Shown piece after piece: positions 1 through 9,718 of a stretch of 64,000 nt of DNA; positions within the stretch are counted from its first letter, which is position 1; every line of letters starts with the position of its first letter. Under the pieces are notes generated by a model. It was not told the DNA's origin. It saw only the letters and a program-made list of their open reading frames with translations, and ran no database searches. The stretch is from Angiostrongylus vasorum (lineage: Eukaryota; Nematoda; Chromadorea; Rhabditida; Metastrongylidae). Both the position numbers and the translations under genes were made by a program. The DNA is taken from assembly GCA_018806985.1 (NCBI GenBank), contig JADANN010000218.1, forward strand, positions 62,001 to 126,000, in the 5' to 3' direction.

Positions 1-142
1 CTCCTAGACTTTTACGTCGTTGTTTATCCTTGTCGCGACTTGTTGAACGTGGTTTCAGTACAACTTGTGGTTCACAAACGGCATTACCATAGAAGTCAGT
101 TGCCTGCCGAAAACTGTCTGAAGTGAAGGCACCACGATACGG
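1..142 (-). CDS. par-3: par-3 exon, basic region of the C-terminal half (partial, runs off window)
   Basis: Read on the minus strand, a clean acceptor (ttttcag) at 143-145 is followed by 47 open codons to the window edge. The peptide starts PYRGAFTSDSF and ends with the charged stretch SRDKDKQRRKSLG, which aligns with the SRDKSRRKSMG segment of C. elegans PAR-3. In PAR-3 this lies in the poorly structured C-terminal half that follows the aPKC-binding region and contributes to cortical association. It starts in phase 0, matching the phase-0 end of the exon at 746-837. The remaining C-terminus and the stop codon lie outside the window. Confidence 0.85.
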
Positions 143-272
143 CTGAAAATAACATTGGATTTATGACAGTTTCTATTACAAGATCTATCACATTGAAAAA
201 ACTATTTCACAGTTCTGTACAAATGAACAGTGCCGTCTACTGATATCAGATAATATTCAGTATGGATAATTA

Positions 273-562
273 ATGGGCGTGAGTGGCGCAATGGTCACGG
301 GCGCCCTGCAATACACATGGAATCGATTCCCGTGCTCCTGGCCTACCAAGCCTTTCATACCTCCGGGGTCGGCAAATTGGTACCTGACTTGTCTAAGAGG
401 ATAGCAGCACAGACTGGATGTATCGGTAGGCCACTGCGAGTTATTGTAAAGGCCAGATATGCATCCAATCACCTCACAATGCTTAGTGAAGTCGAACGCA
501 TGACGCATCCCTCAGCGATTGATCAAAGCCTAGAGCTTTACCCTCTATCCTTTACCCTTATG
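273..562 (+). repeat. SINE-A copy, full length
   Basis: It starts with the tRNA-like head (GTGAGTGGCGCAATGG, then a TCGATTCC box-B-like core). It continues through the GTACCTGACTTGTCTAAG centre to the GAGCTTTACC tail. It sits in the par-3 intron between exons 1-142 and 746-837. Confidence 0.85.
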
Positions 563-745
563 GATGATTAGTCATCTCATGAAAAACTTCAGGAGTATAT
601 TTCAAAGAAGCTAGTGCAGCTGGACATAGGGCGACGTTAATAGTGGGAGTAGAGTTCTATGATTGACACAACTATCAATTAAACTTCAGTAAAACGGTTC
701 CTAGTCAAGGAATAAATTGAAAATAACTGATAAGAACCGAATTAC

Positions 746-837
746 CATTGCCGAGTGTTTCTTCGAAGCAGTTTTTTGACTGTCTTGATGCATGCTCTCC
801 ACGCTTAGCGAACGACGTTTTTCAGGATTTGATGCAG
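746..837 (-). CDS. par-3: par-3 exon, serine-rich kinase-site segment
   Basis: A minus-strand exon of 92 nt between tttgtttag and ATG|gtaatt. It joins the previous exon in phase 1 (G|CT) and ends in phase 0. The peptide contains NPEKRRSLSVESMHQ, closely matching the NRRSQSMESINR stretch of C. elegans PAR-3. The basic-serine motif is typical of phosphorylated linkers in PAR-3 proteins. Phase agreement with both neighbours (1179-1321 and 1-142) supports the boundaries. Confidence 0.85.
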
Positions 838-1178
838 CTAAACAAAAAGACACGGATAAAATAATCCTACTACTATAGGAAGTTCAGCTTGTATAAAATT
901 ACGATGTTAACCTTAACAAACTGTGAAATCAACAAGAACGAATGCTGCGATAACAAACATTTGAAGGAACATCTGAACAAAAAACCCTCCAACGATACTG
1001 AAACAAAACAACTATCACCCCTTCCACTATGTAAAAAAGACGAGCATGTTATGTTTCACTCAATAAAGCCTTCTGAAGCGCTAAATTTCTGATAGTTATT
1101 GCAGAAATAAAAAAGTGAAAGCATAGGCGAAAAGGTTAGGCGGTGTAAACTGAGACTGAACTGAGAAGCAGCACTTAC

Positions 1179-1321
1179 CAAGACTGAGCGGGGCTGACAC
1201 TGGCGGGATTGACAACGGCGGGGCAGCGGACATCTTCATGATCTTCGGTGGAGCGGGAACTGGAGCACGAGGATGTACGGAGTGGCTTCGGGCACGAGCC
1301 GCTGCCCTTTGGGAAGCTGAC
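1179..1321 (-). CDS. par-3: par-3 exon, Ala/Arg/Pro-rich segment
   Basis: 143 nt, acceptor ccactgctag, donor CTTG|GTAAGTG. The peptide contains SQRAAARARSHSVHPRAP followed by a proline-rich run (PVPAPPK, then APPLSIPPVSAP). I recall a similar ARARSHS.HPRAPVPAP stretch in nematode PAR-3, though the order of this region relative to C. elegans is less certain than for the PDZ exons. It begins needing two bases from the exon before it (AG|G gives Arg), which the 16 nt candidate exon at 2424-2439 would supply. Confidence 0.8.
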
Positions 1322-1884
1322 CTAGCAGTGGATTGGCCGTGAAAAGAAAGCGATGTGCTCATCGTTGTGTTCGGAGCTGGAAGCGATGGCGATAGGTGAC
1401 AGCAACACGGGGAAAAGAGGAAACAAAGCGTAAGCAAGCTCGAGAACACTAACATTAATGTTTAAATCTATTGAGCCTAGAAAGTCACTGTGAAATTGGA
1501 TATTTGTAAGTGAACATTTGCTGACAATACTCATTCCAGGGAATGCAGCTGAAGCCTTCACTTCATGAGCAGCAACAAAGTGGATTCCTCTTAACTGACC
1601 TTGTCTCGGGCATATATGGCAAAACTGAATTGGTAACTTTCAAGCAGGGTACGACTACATAGACGGTAGGCTTGTGGGACTACAGAAAGCTCAAAAACAC
1701 GTCAAAGTGGGAAGGACACTTTCGTAAAAGCACAACTGTTTTACATGGATAATGTCATACCTGACCGAGAAAAATATAATATAGCATACAAATGTGTCCC
1801 CACTATTCAGAAATAACAACATCAACACTAATACATAACTAATGATAATAACTAATGACATAAACAAAGGTAATCATGACAATA

Positions 1885-2275
1885 TTGTAGTAACATATCC
1901 TCCCAACGGTTTAGCGCCTCATCGTGGATGTGTTCCTGGGTATCGAGCTGCGATGTACAGCGGAGATTCATCCTCCCAGCAAAGTCTCCCAAGCTGAAAT
2001 GGAGTCCGGGCATTCCATTAGGAAGCCCAGCTGAGAGTAGAGCAATACCAGGGTCCACCACCGTCCTGGTATCAAACTAGTCGCATGGTGCCATATCTCC
2101 TTCCGATCCACAAAGGCGGCGACATGCCTGTGGTGGTGACCACCTGGGGCAGACTTTGGCTAGGCTGACCTAGAGACTACAAAGAACCACAACAGCTAAA
2201 CTAGCAAAACCAAAAAATGGACACTGTGCTGGGGTCCGCACGACCAATGAAGACGGGCCATCCAGGTAAGTAGCA
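1885..2275 (-). repeat. Repeat D copy
   Basis: A nearly complete minus-strand copy of a ~390 bp family. Landmarks on the plus strand are a TTTAGCGCCTCATCGTGG-like end, a GTCCACCACCGTCCTGG block and a GGCCATCCA end. Other copies lie at about 6366, 9052, 38376, 44938 and 49203. It fills much of the intron between par-3 exons. Confidence 0.8.
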
Positions 2276-2423
2276 CGTAAGCAGTTTTACAGAGTTTTAC
2301 CATAGATTTATTTTTTCGTTGCCAGACACTGGAGATCTTTGAAAACTGGTTGAAGTATGACGCAAGGGTGCAAAAAGAATACACTGCAACCAGTCGAAGA
2401 ACGATTACGAAAGAAAACATGAC

Positions 2424-2439
2424 CTAGATTTTGAAGTCA
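2424..2439 (-). CDS. par-3: par-3 candidate 16-nt microexon
   Basis: A strong acceptor (ctctcttgcag) precedes 16 nt that read in frame after the exon at 2542-2696 and end AG|GTCATG. Joined, they give the local peptide VTSKSR before SASQR. The phases then fit both neighbours (1 in, 2 out), whereas direct joining of 2542-2696 to 1179-1321 does not. If this donor is not used, the frame reaches a TAA 12 codons after the junction, giving a short alternative end. No transcript evidence is available here. Confidence 0.5.
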
Positions 2440-2541
2440 CTGCAAGAGAGGTGAAAACAAGGAACAAAAGCATAGTATTCTGTGCTACTAAAGTTCCATA
2501 AACAGGTGGGTAACAGTTCGAAAACCGTCTTCATCACTCAC

Positions 2542-2696
2542 CACTTGTTTCTCGTTGATGTTTGATATCCTGGAAGATTTTGATGTGATGTGGGTCAATG
2601 GACGCACCCATGCCGCGTTTTTCGCTCATACTTTTCCGTGACGGAGCTTCTCGATTGAATACACCAGTGGCATTTGCCAAATCCGACTCATCCAAC
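2542..2696 (-). CDS. par-3: par-3 exon with CR3 aPKC-target motif
   Basis: 155 nt, acceptor cacttgtag, donor AGTG|GTGAGTG. The peptide includes FNREAPSRKSMSEKRGMG and then HHIKIFQDIKHQR, nearly identical to C. elegans PAR-3 (REAPGRKSLSEKRGMG, HIKLFQDIKHQR). KSMSEKR corresponds to conserved region 3, the sequence bound and phosphorylated on serine by atypical PKC (PKC-3) in PAR-3/Bazooka. The target serine and flanking basic residues are all present. Confidence 0.93.
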
Positions 2697-2796
2697 CTAC
2701 AAGTGGCATCACGTGAGTAGACAGAACAATGAAAAATTCGTGAATGAGAAGTAGAACAATGAAGAAAACTTTGTATTAAAGAATCAACAGGGTTAC

Positions 2797-2985
2797 TACT
2801 TCGATGCTTGGATGGCCCATCTTCAATGTTTCTACGGGCTCAAGCAGAATTTTCACTTTTTTGGGAGTTTTGTTGGTTTGCCCACTGTGGTTGCCTGGAG
2901 TATCGAGATCAGCCTAGCCAAGGTCTGTCCCAGATCGTCACCACCGCAGACAGCCGCCTCCCTTGTGAATCAGAGGAGGAATCAA
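2797..2985 (+). repeat. Repeat D copy, truncated
   Basis: It begins CTTGGATGGCCCATCTTCA and runs through TTTGTTGGTTTGCCCACTGTGG to GTGAATCAGAGGAG, then stops. The second half of the family consensus is missing. It lies about 100 bp upstream of the acceptor of par-3 exon 2542-2696. Confidence 0.75.
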
Positions 2986-3242
2986 CTGGGTTACCTCTAT
3001 CATTTTCATATACCAAACAAATTCGTAGTGGCACTTTCAAATTAAAATCAGCCATGGATATGAAATCCGAGATGAATGGATTAAAAAGTCAATTCTCCAA
3101 TTTTTAAAAAAAACTTTGGTCATATATCAAAGGTGGTCTTTCAGTGCAAAGGAGAAGAACCACTTGTAGCTTAGAATTTCGCAAAAAAAAATGATGAATC
3201 CAACCACTAAGCCTAAATTTTAACCTTTTTATTGAAACCCAC

Positions 3243-3401
3243 CTTCCGTAATCAGGATCTATGCTTTCAATGGGTGACTGTTTTTCATCGGACGATATCA
3301 ATTCGCTGTTACGTGACTCGACCCCATTCGATTCGTCAACTGAAGACGTGCTTTGTCCAGTTCCATTTCCATCAGGTGCCTTGGCTCGATGAATTAAAAG
3401 C
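3243..3401 (-). CDS. par-3: par-3 exon, end of PDZ3 plus acidic/serine linker
   Basis: 159 nt, acceptor cgtgctcag, donor GGAAG|GTGGGT. Its first residues (LLIHRAK) complete the last strand of PDZ3, matching RLTISR in C. elegans. A Ser/Asp/Glu-rich linker follows (SSVDESNGVESRNSE). Phase 2 in and phase 2 out agree with 3840-4000 and 2542-2696. Low-complexity acidic linkers between PDZ3 and CR3 are normal for PAR-3. Confidence 0.9.
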
Positions 3402-3570
3402 CTGAGCACGAAATTCTATCCACATAAAATAACATTCCAGTCATGCCTTGCTAATGTCCTTAGGAGTGTTAATGGTTACTGTACCCTCTAAGAATGCTTT
3501 GGCATTGCTCAACGGTAGTTTAAAGAAAACAGCATTTACACCATAAAACAGTGAACAGTACAACTAGAAT

Positions 3571-3778
3571 GAGCGTGCAGCGCAGTGCTCAGAGGCGCCC
3601 TGCCATACACATGGGATTGATCCCCGCACCCTAAGCTCGGCAAGCCCTCCATCTCTCCGAGGTTGGCAAATTGATATCAGACTTGTCTGGGAAGATAGCA
3701 GCATTGGTTCGATACATCGGTAGACCATCGTGGCGCATCCCCCCGAGACTGATCGACGCCGAAAGCTTTATCCCTTTG
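3571..3778 (+). repeat. SINE-A copy with internal deletion
   Basis: Head GCGTGCAGCGCAGTGCTC, centre CAGACTTGTCTGGGA and end CGAAAGCTTTATCC are present. About 70 bp between the ATACATCGGTAGACCA block and the GCGCATCCC block are missing. It lies only about 60 bp from the donor of par-3 exon 3840-4000, so it occupies roughly half of a 438 bp intron. Confidence 0.8.
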
Positions 3779-3839
3779 CAACAAGAATGCAAGGTAAACG
3801 CTTCTACTGAAATTCCCTTTCTAAAGAAACTAAGCTTAC

Positions 3840-4000
3840 CGCACATGCTTCGCCGTCGGCCCAATCGCCTTGAGGCGTCGAGAAACCGCTTCACTTGCAG
3901 TGGCATTCGTCTCGCCATCCAGTCGTAGCTCTTCAATACCTACTATTCTGTCATTGACTTTGAGGCGACCGTCTTTGTGTGCTGCTCCTCCGTGCAGAAC
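3840..4000 (-). CDS. par-3: par-3 exon, core of PDZ3
   Basis: 161 nt, acceptor gttttaag, donor GTGCG|GTAAGC. It encodes VLHGGAAHKDGRLKVNDRI and then VGIEELRLDGE, the usual PDZ pattern of a G-A-A turn, D-G-R-L and V-N-D-R-I before the alpha-B helix. C. elegans has VMHGGAAFKEGGLRVDDRIV in the same place. PDZ3 of PAR-3 binds phosphoinositides and partner C-termini at the membrane. Confidence 0.95.
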
Positions 4001-4353
4001 CTTAAAACGGATTAAGTTGGAAAGGAATATTTCAAAACGAGTGCCTTCTATCTAACCTAGAAGCGTTCAACCATAGATATTACTTCCCTTTCAAAATAAA
4101 TTAATCCCGTTTATAAAATGAGAGCCAGGCGTTCTAAGAAAAAGAAAAGTCCCCTGATTACGGAAGTCCCATGCTCTTGAAGTACAAGGAGAACCTATAA
4201 GCTACATATTTGGTCAAGTTTTTCTCCATTATTTTCTTATGGTTGGCATTTATCTATTAACTCATACGCAGAAACTGTTTCAGATATGAAATTATGAAGA
4301 GGAAAATCAGGAAACACTATGAATACGTTCCAAAATCGAAAGGAAAAACCGAC

Positions 4354-4725
4354 GTTTTTGATGAATATTCCACAATCCTGTCGTGTACCATTACTGCGAA
4401 CAGTGACACGAGCCTTTAGACTCACTCCTAAGCCGGCACTACCCGTATCGTTCAGAGGAATCACTAGTTCCAATTCTTCCATTTGTGAGTTCGATTGGGA
4501 CGTCTCAGAAGAGGTCGATGGTTCGACCTTCTCGTCATTCTCTCTCTTCGCTAACGAAGCCGGAGTCTGAGGTTGATTTTCTACATCATTATCACTGCTC
4601 TTCTTCTCGTTATACCCTTCAATGACTCGTGATACCAAAAAGGCTACAGTTTCCCCAACGTCTGCTCTTTTCAATCGATCCACGACTTCGGCTTGCGTTA
4701 AGTCCGACGTTGGTTCGCCATTCAA
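4354..4725 (-). CDS. par-3: par-3 exon, end of PDZ2, linker, start of PDZ3
   Basis: The longest exon here (372 nt, 124 codons). It opens with LNGEPTSDLTQAEVVDRL and later FLVSRV, completing PDZ2. A ~50-residue acidic, Ser-rich linker follows. Then PDZ3 starts with LNDTGSAGLGVSLKARV and CGIFIKN; GLGVS is the carboxylate-binding loop. C. elegans has SSAGLGVSLKARV and CGIFIKNV. The acceptor is ttgttctag. The donor AAC|GTCGGT is weak but is the only one that keeps phase with 3840-4000, where GTT CTG CAC resumes PDZ3. Confidence 0.93.
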
Positions 4726-4998
4726 CTAGAACAAACTCCCTAACTAAAGAAGTTTCTGATGAATAAGTTTTCGATCCTTTTTCCCTAATCAAGCACACAA
4801 ACCACTTCAGAATTACCCAAAATTTTCGGGAGAAATTTTCGAAAAATGAACGTTATCGACAAAAAAGTGATAGTTCTCAAGGTCAGTTACGATGTTACGC
4901 ATTACCGTGTCCTAGTTGGTAACGCACTGTGATGGCTCTTTAAGGTGAAGCTCAACTTCCATAGCATGAGAGAATAGGTAAAAAATAGGGGTAGTCAC

Positions 4999-5129
4999 CT
5001 CAAGCAATCGATCTCCAGCGCGTAAATGCCCCAAGGCGACTCCATTTGGCTTCACCGTTCCGATATAGAACAATCGTTCACCCTTGGCGGTCTCTCTTCC
5101 AGTTACAGTAAACCCGAAACCAGCCGATG
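4999..5129 (-). CDS. par-3: par-3 exon, core of PDZ2
   Basis: 131 nt, acceptor tctttttag, donor CTTGAG|GTGAC. It encodes AGFGFTVTGRETAKGERLF, then YIGTVKPNGVALGHLRAGD, almost residue for residue the same as C. elegans PAR-3. GFGF is the PDZ carboxylate-binding loop. The exon needs one base from the preceding exon, but the exon at 7740-7963 as written supplies two, so one base is in excess somewhere between them (see findings). Confidence 0.95.
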
Positions 5130-5487
5130 CTAAAAAGATAATTTTGAAAACTCTAACGTAACTTTGATTTGCCCTAAACTCCACATGACTTCAGTAATAT
5201 CTGCATTAATGTGAATAATTTTACGTTTAAAAAGATCCAAAATGGTTTTAGAGTTAGGGAACAGACAGGACGAACATAGAGAAGGCAAGAAGACAATTTC
5301 ACTTACAGTAACTATGCCACGCTTCCTTATATAAACCAAGTCAAACATATCCCACAGGGTCATAGATGGCTGGCCATCAATACGTGAACAATACTGAATT
5401 TTTTCAAGCATGGTTGAAATCGTTGCCATTTCGAAAAGTTCGCATGTAGAACTTCCACGGATAGAAATAGCTAAACCATTAAACTAC

Positions 5488-5610
5488 CTGCTCTTAGAGT
5501 CGGTCTTCCAACACCTTCGAATAATGTTTGACTTAATGGCAGAATATGCAGGTGCCCTATGTAGATAGCCCTTTCAGTATACCCATCAGTTGACCGTCTA
5601 GTGATTTGAG
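5488..5610 (-). other. candidate par-3 cassette exon (unproven)
   Basis: A good acceptor (tttgctgtag), 123 open nt and a CAG|GTAGTT donor lie in the intron just upstream of the PDZ2 exon. It enters and leaves in phase 1, the phase the PDZ2 exon requires, so it could be included without breaking the frame. Its 41 codons read YTERAIYIGHLHILP and end LRAG. This loosely echoes KGERLFYIGTV...LRAG of PDZ2 itself, as if it were a decayed duplicate of that exon. I know of no PAR-3 insertion at this point. It may equally be a chance ORF. Confidence 0.25.
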
Positions 5611-5769
5611 CTACAGCAAATAATGTTTCCAGCCAACTTTGCCACGTAAAATAGTGGCTCAATGAGTTCTGCTCACTCGAGAAACACAAAAAGCATCACA
5701 TTTTTTCTAATAGGACGTTGAAGAAATCTGATCTTCATTCGATAATCTTTCAGCTAAAAAGGCAGAAAA

Positions 5770-6036
5770 AGGATAAAGCTCGTCGTTGATCAATCCCTGA
5801 GGGATGCGCCATGGATTCGACTTCATTAGTCATCGTTGAAGGTGATTTAATACATATCTGGCCTTTACAGCGATCCGCAGTGGCCAAGCGATGTATCGAG
5901 CCAGTGCTGCTGCTCTCCAAAACGAGTCTGGCACCAATTTGCCGAAGCCGGAGTGATGGAGGGCTTGGTGGGCCTGGGATGCGGGGATCGATCCCGTGTT
6001 GCAGGGCACCTCCTACCACTGCGCTACACGCGCTCC
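5770..6036 (-). repeat. SINE-A copy, full length
   Basis: It reads on the minus strand, with the tail GGATAAAGCTCG at the left and the head complement GCTACACGCGCTCC at the right. The box-B-like GGGATCGATCCC is intact. It is intronic in par-3. Confidence 0.85.
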
Positions 6037-6365
6037 ACATCTCTCGGTTACATACATGAAATCTAGTGAAACCCAAATGCAAATAACGATGGCTCACGAT
6101 TGTCATTAATACACACTACGTGCACGGAGCTCAATACTATCAAAGGTTCATGAGTTTTTGCATTTTTCCATTAGTTCTTCAATGTTCTTATTACTCCCAT
6201 TCACTCCTGATTTCAGAAGTAGGCCATTCGAAATGCTCATTTTCCAATACAGACATACGGATAAAAAGTTGCTGTATTGCTCATGAAGAATAATGTGCTC
6301 AGCAGAGACACAACAGTTGTTCGAAACGCACTATCGCTATAACACAAACAAAGACGTTTAAGTGG

Positions 6366-6762
6366 AAAACTTGGACACTTGGATTGCCCGCCTTCAATAG
6401 CTGTGCGGGCACCAGCATAATTTCTAATTTCCGTAGTTTTCTGATTGAGCCATTGAGCCATTGTAGTTCCCTAGAGTTCCCGAGGTCAGCCTGGTAAAGC
6501 CTCCCCAGGTCTTTACCACCACAGGCAGTCACAGCCCTTGGGAATCAAAGGGAGATTTGCCACCATGCGACTTTAATACCAGGATGATGGTGGATCCTGG
6601 TATTGGTTCACTCTTAGCTGGGCTTACTGATGGGAACGCCACTCGTTACCAGTTTGGGAGATCCTGCTGTGGAGATGAATCCCCGCTGCGCATCGCAGCC
6701 CGACATCCAGGAACACCTCCCAGTACCGATGAAGCGGTAAACCATTGGGAGGAAATGGACAA
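6366..6762 (+). repeat. Repeat D copy, full length
   Basis: It starts near ACTTGGATTGCCCGCCTTC and ends at GAAGCGGTAAACCATTGGGA. The central GGTGGATCCTGGTATTGG block is intact. It lies in the same intron as two SINE-A copies. Confidence 0.85.
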
Positions 6763-7351
6763 AAGTGGGAAGAATCTCATATTCCCTTAATAGTTAATAA
6801 GTTTGGCTTTTACATGTATATGACATTTGAGGAATTCATCGCGCGTGACTGATGGAACCATAAACCACAATTCCTTTTGAATCGTGGAGAAATCATTGCA
6901 GCTAAGAGGCACTGTCACCGAACCGATGAAATGAACCAAGGACTACAACACCTGCGACTGGCTCTAAACCAAAAGTGACAATGGCCCCACCACATGATGC
7001 ACAACCAACAGTGTAAACTAGAAAGAATTGGGACGTGAATATCTACCTCACTCTGCTTCTCTTAGTTCTTAGGCAGTCTTATTTCTTCTGGCAAGTGAAA
7101 AAACGAATTAATGAGAAAGTTCTCCACAACAAAATCATTGCCGAAATTTCTTCAGAAGATGCGTGGGGTCTAAAAGCCTAGACTTATATCATCTTGAAAA
7201 AAAGCTTATTTCCATATGGTAAAGATGTGTAGGTTCTACTCATCTTCAAAATCTGCCATAATCTGATATAAGTGGATTGGAAATTGACGCTTGGAAAATG
7301 AAATTGTTTCTCCAACAACCTCTTATATTTTATCTATCTATATCAAAAATA

Positions 7352-7622
7352 GGGCGCGTGTAGCGCAGTGGTCGGAGGCGACCTGCAATACACATGAGGT
7401 CGATCCCCTCACCCATGCCCACCAAGCCCTCCTTCTCTCCGTGGCCGGCAAATTGGTACCAGACTTGTCTGGGAGAATAGCAGCACTGGCTTGATACATC
7501 TAGGCCACCGTGAGTCATTGTAAAGGCAAGATATGCATTCAATCACCTCCAACAGTGCTTAATGAAGCCGAATGCATGGCCCATCCCCCAGGGATTGATC
7601 AACCCCCGACAGCTTTTTAGCT
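7352..7622 (+). repeat. SINE-A copy, full length
   Basis: Head GGGCGCGTGTAGCGCAGTGG, centre ACCAGACTTGTCTGGGAG and tail GACAGCTTTTTAGC. It ends about 120 bp downstream of the donor of par-3 exon 7740-7963. Confidence 0.88.
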
Positions 7623-7739
7623 TTAATATCGAAGAAATTTCAAAAAAAAGTAATGCACGACATGAACAAAGCACATTTCCGTCAAGATTTCTGGACAAAA
7701 ATAAATAAACAAACCAATTGATGAGAAAAACCAACTCAC

Positions 7740-7963
7740 TCTTTTTTCAAATTGACGATCTTCGTATGACCGATGTGTTGAGTGTTCGCCTGTTGTAGAG
7801 CTGATAGAATGGGCCGACTATGAAGTGAAGAAGTAGATGGATGGCTTCCCAATAACACATCGTTGACCTCGCCGAACGACGCCGGCGGACGAGCGACGGT
7901 CAGTGATGGCTCTGTGCGAGACTGTAGTTCGCTAAGATACGCTCGAGCACGAACCACTGACAT
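7740..7963 (-). CDS. par-3: par-3 exon, end of PDZ1 and PDZ1-PDZ2 linker
   Basis: 224 nt, acceptor ctgtttccag. It opens MSVVRARAYLSELQSRT, matching the MSIIRVRASISDL helix that closes PDZ1 in C. elegans, and contains ILSALQQANTQHIGHTKIV, matching ILSALQQANTQYIGHTTVV-type sequence just before PDZ2. The donor is GA|GTGAGT. As written the exon ends in phase 2, which conflicts with the PDZ2 exon (needs phase 1). A six-T run at 7742-7747 (A6 on the coding strand), immediately before the donor, is the likely site of one excess base. Confidence 0.92.
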
Positions 7964-8230
7964 CTGGAAACAGAAGGAAGTCCCTAGTAGTCATCAATTA
8001 TCAGACCTGCTAAACTTTCATACATTCACAACAAATAAATTGTGAAGTAGCCTCATGGGACTACTGCTAACTGTATCATAAAAACAGGAATACCCGATTA
8101 TTAGTCCTATGGAGAGCCATTCACTAACTCTTGCATAACAAAAGACCTTCACCACAGATATTTAAGGCACTGCACTTGTTTCGATGATAATTTTCGGTAA
8201 TATTTCGATAATAAAGCTAAAAAGGAAAAA

Positions 8231-8447
8231 AGCTCTCTGCGTTGATCAATCCCTGAGGGATGCGCCATGCATTCGACTTCCTCGCCCTGACCTACAGATG
8301 TATCGAGCCAGTGCTGCTATCCTCTCAAACAAGTCTGGTACCAATTTGTCGACCTCGGAGGGATGTAAGGCTTTGGTAAGCCATGGGCGCGGAACCGATC
8401 CCATGTGCATTGCAGAGCGCTTCCGACCACTGCGCTACACACGCCCA
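8231..8447 (-). repeat. SINE-A copy with internal deletion
   Basis: Minus-strand copy, from AGCTCTCTGCGTTGATCAAT to CGCTACACACGCCC. The segment between the CATTCGACTTC and ACAGATGTATCG blocks is shortened by about 50 bp. Confidence 0.82.
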
Positions 8448-8762
8448 ATTTGTTTCGATAGTAAAATGTCAAATTGTGTTGTATTTAATACAAAAATTGA
8501 CATGACATGGTCAGTTTTTCAAAATTTTGAGCATATCAACATCAGAACTTGTTCTTAGAGAACCTGGGCGTCAACCCTGATGATGGGAACAGCTATGAGC
8601 GCATATTTTTCCCAAGATTTCAAAGTACAACCGAGTAATTCGAAGTTTCCACCTCTTCCTACATCCTCTCCTTACTTCGTTCTTCCACGATTCTACCCTT
8701 TCAATCCACCCTTTATTCATATCCACTATGTGGTTCCCTTAATTAGGAAACGAAAAACATAC

Positions 8763-8918
8763 TTGATAAACTGGTCGCGAGTCGATTTCAATAATGTTGT
8801 CGCCAACTCTCAGACGTCCGTCCATTCCAACTCTGCCATCAGGTTCAATTCGTAGTATTTGAACCGCAGAGAGACGTCCATTGCTGGACGGAGATAGATC
8901 GTCATGTACACCGGTAAC
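8763..8918 (-). CDS. par-3: par-3 exon, core of PDZ1
   Basis: 156 nt, acceptor ggtttttag, donor TATCAA|GTATGT, phase 0 on both sides. It encodes LSAVQILRIEPDGRVGMDGR followed by LRVGDNIIEIDSRPV, a standard PDZ beta3-alphaA-beta4 run. C. elegans has LSSVQIMKIEDGGRIAKDGR and IRVGDCIVAIDG. PDZ1 of PAR-3 binds PAR-6 and junctional partners in other animals; that role is taken from the family. Confidence 0.94.
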
Positions 8919-9051
8919 CTAAAAACCTAACGGTTTTGATACTAGCCCACTGATTATTGATTATGTCCGAGTAAGCTCATATAATACTCATGCTACTCAT
9001 TTCTTTCTCAATACAGTTCCTTATACGGCCATCCTCTTTTAAAGGGATACT

Positions 9052-9440
9052 TACTTACTTGGATGGCCCGTCCTCATTGGTTCTGCCAGTCCCACCATAA
9101 TTACCAACGCTTCGGAATTTTGCTGGTTTGGCCGTTGTGGTTCCCTAGAGTTCTGAGGTCAACCAGGCCAAAGTCTCCTCACCACCACTGGCAGTCGCCA
9201 CCCTTGTGGATCAAAGAGAGATTTGCCGCCATGCGATTAGTTTGATACCGGGACGCTGGTGGATCCTGGTATTGGTTTACTCATAGCTGGGCTTTCTGAT
9301 GGAAACGCCGGACTCCTTTACAGCTTGGGAGACCCTGCGGGGGCCGGGCAGGGTGATGGATCCCCCACTCTACATCGCAGCACAACACTCAGGAACACCT
9401 CCCATCCACGATGAGGCGGTAAACCGTTGGAGGTTTAAAG
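9052..9440 (+). repeat. Repeat D copy, full length
   Basis: From TACTTACTTGGATGGCCCG to GATGAGGCGGTAAACCGTTG. The GGTGGATCCTGGTATTGG block and the CCGCCATGCG block are both intact. One of the better preserved copies, useful as a family reference. Confidence 0.85.
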
Positions 9441-9718
9441 AGAGAGAAGGTGAATTATTATAAAATTTTGAAATAACTTATTAAAGAAGGCGAATGTACG
9501 TAGCTACAGCAATATTCCCTGGATAAATAAACAAATAAGAAAGAAGAATCGATTCTAAGTAGTCAGTAAGTGGCGTATGCGCACAAATGAAGCGTAGAGT
9601 TTAAAATCTCTTATTCAAAACGTAGTGAAAACATAAAACTGGAAAAAACAGTGAGTCACAATAACAGTAAGATTTAAAGTTTTCTTTTTCTCTCGAAAAA
9701 CCTGACAGATCAGTTTAC

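Noticed and set aside
272..345. tRNA genes at the heads of SINE-A copies
   Set aside because: Box-A and box-B-like sequences are present, but the anticodon arm is degenerate, spacing varies and the same sequence continues into a repeated non-tRNA body. These are tRNA-derived SINEs, not tRNA genes.
5130..5429. ORF beginning MATISTMLEKIQYCSRIDG as a further par-3 exon
   Set aside because: It has a fair donor (ACT|GTAAGT) but no acceptor giving the required phase and no resemblance to PAR-3. C. elegans PAR-3 has no sequence between linker and PDZ2 to match it.
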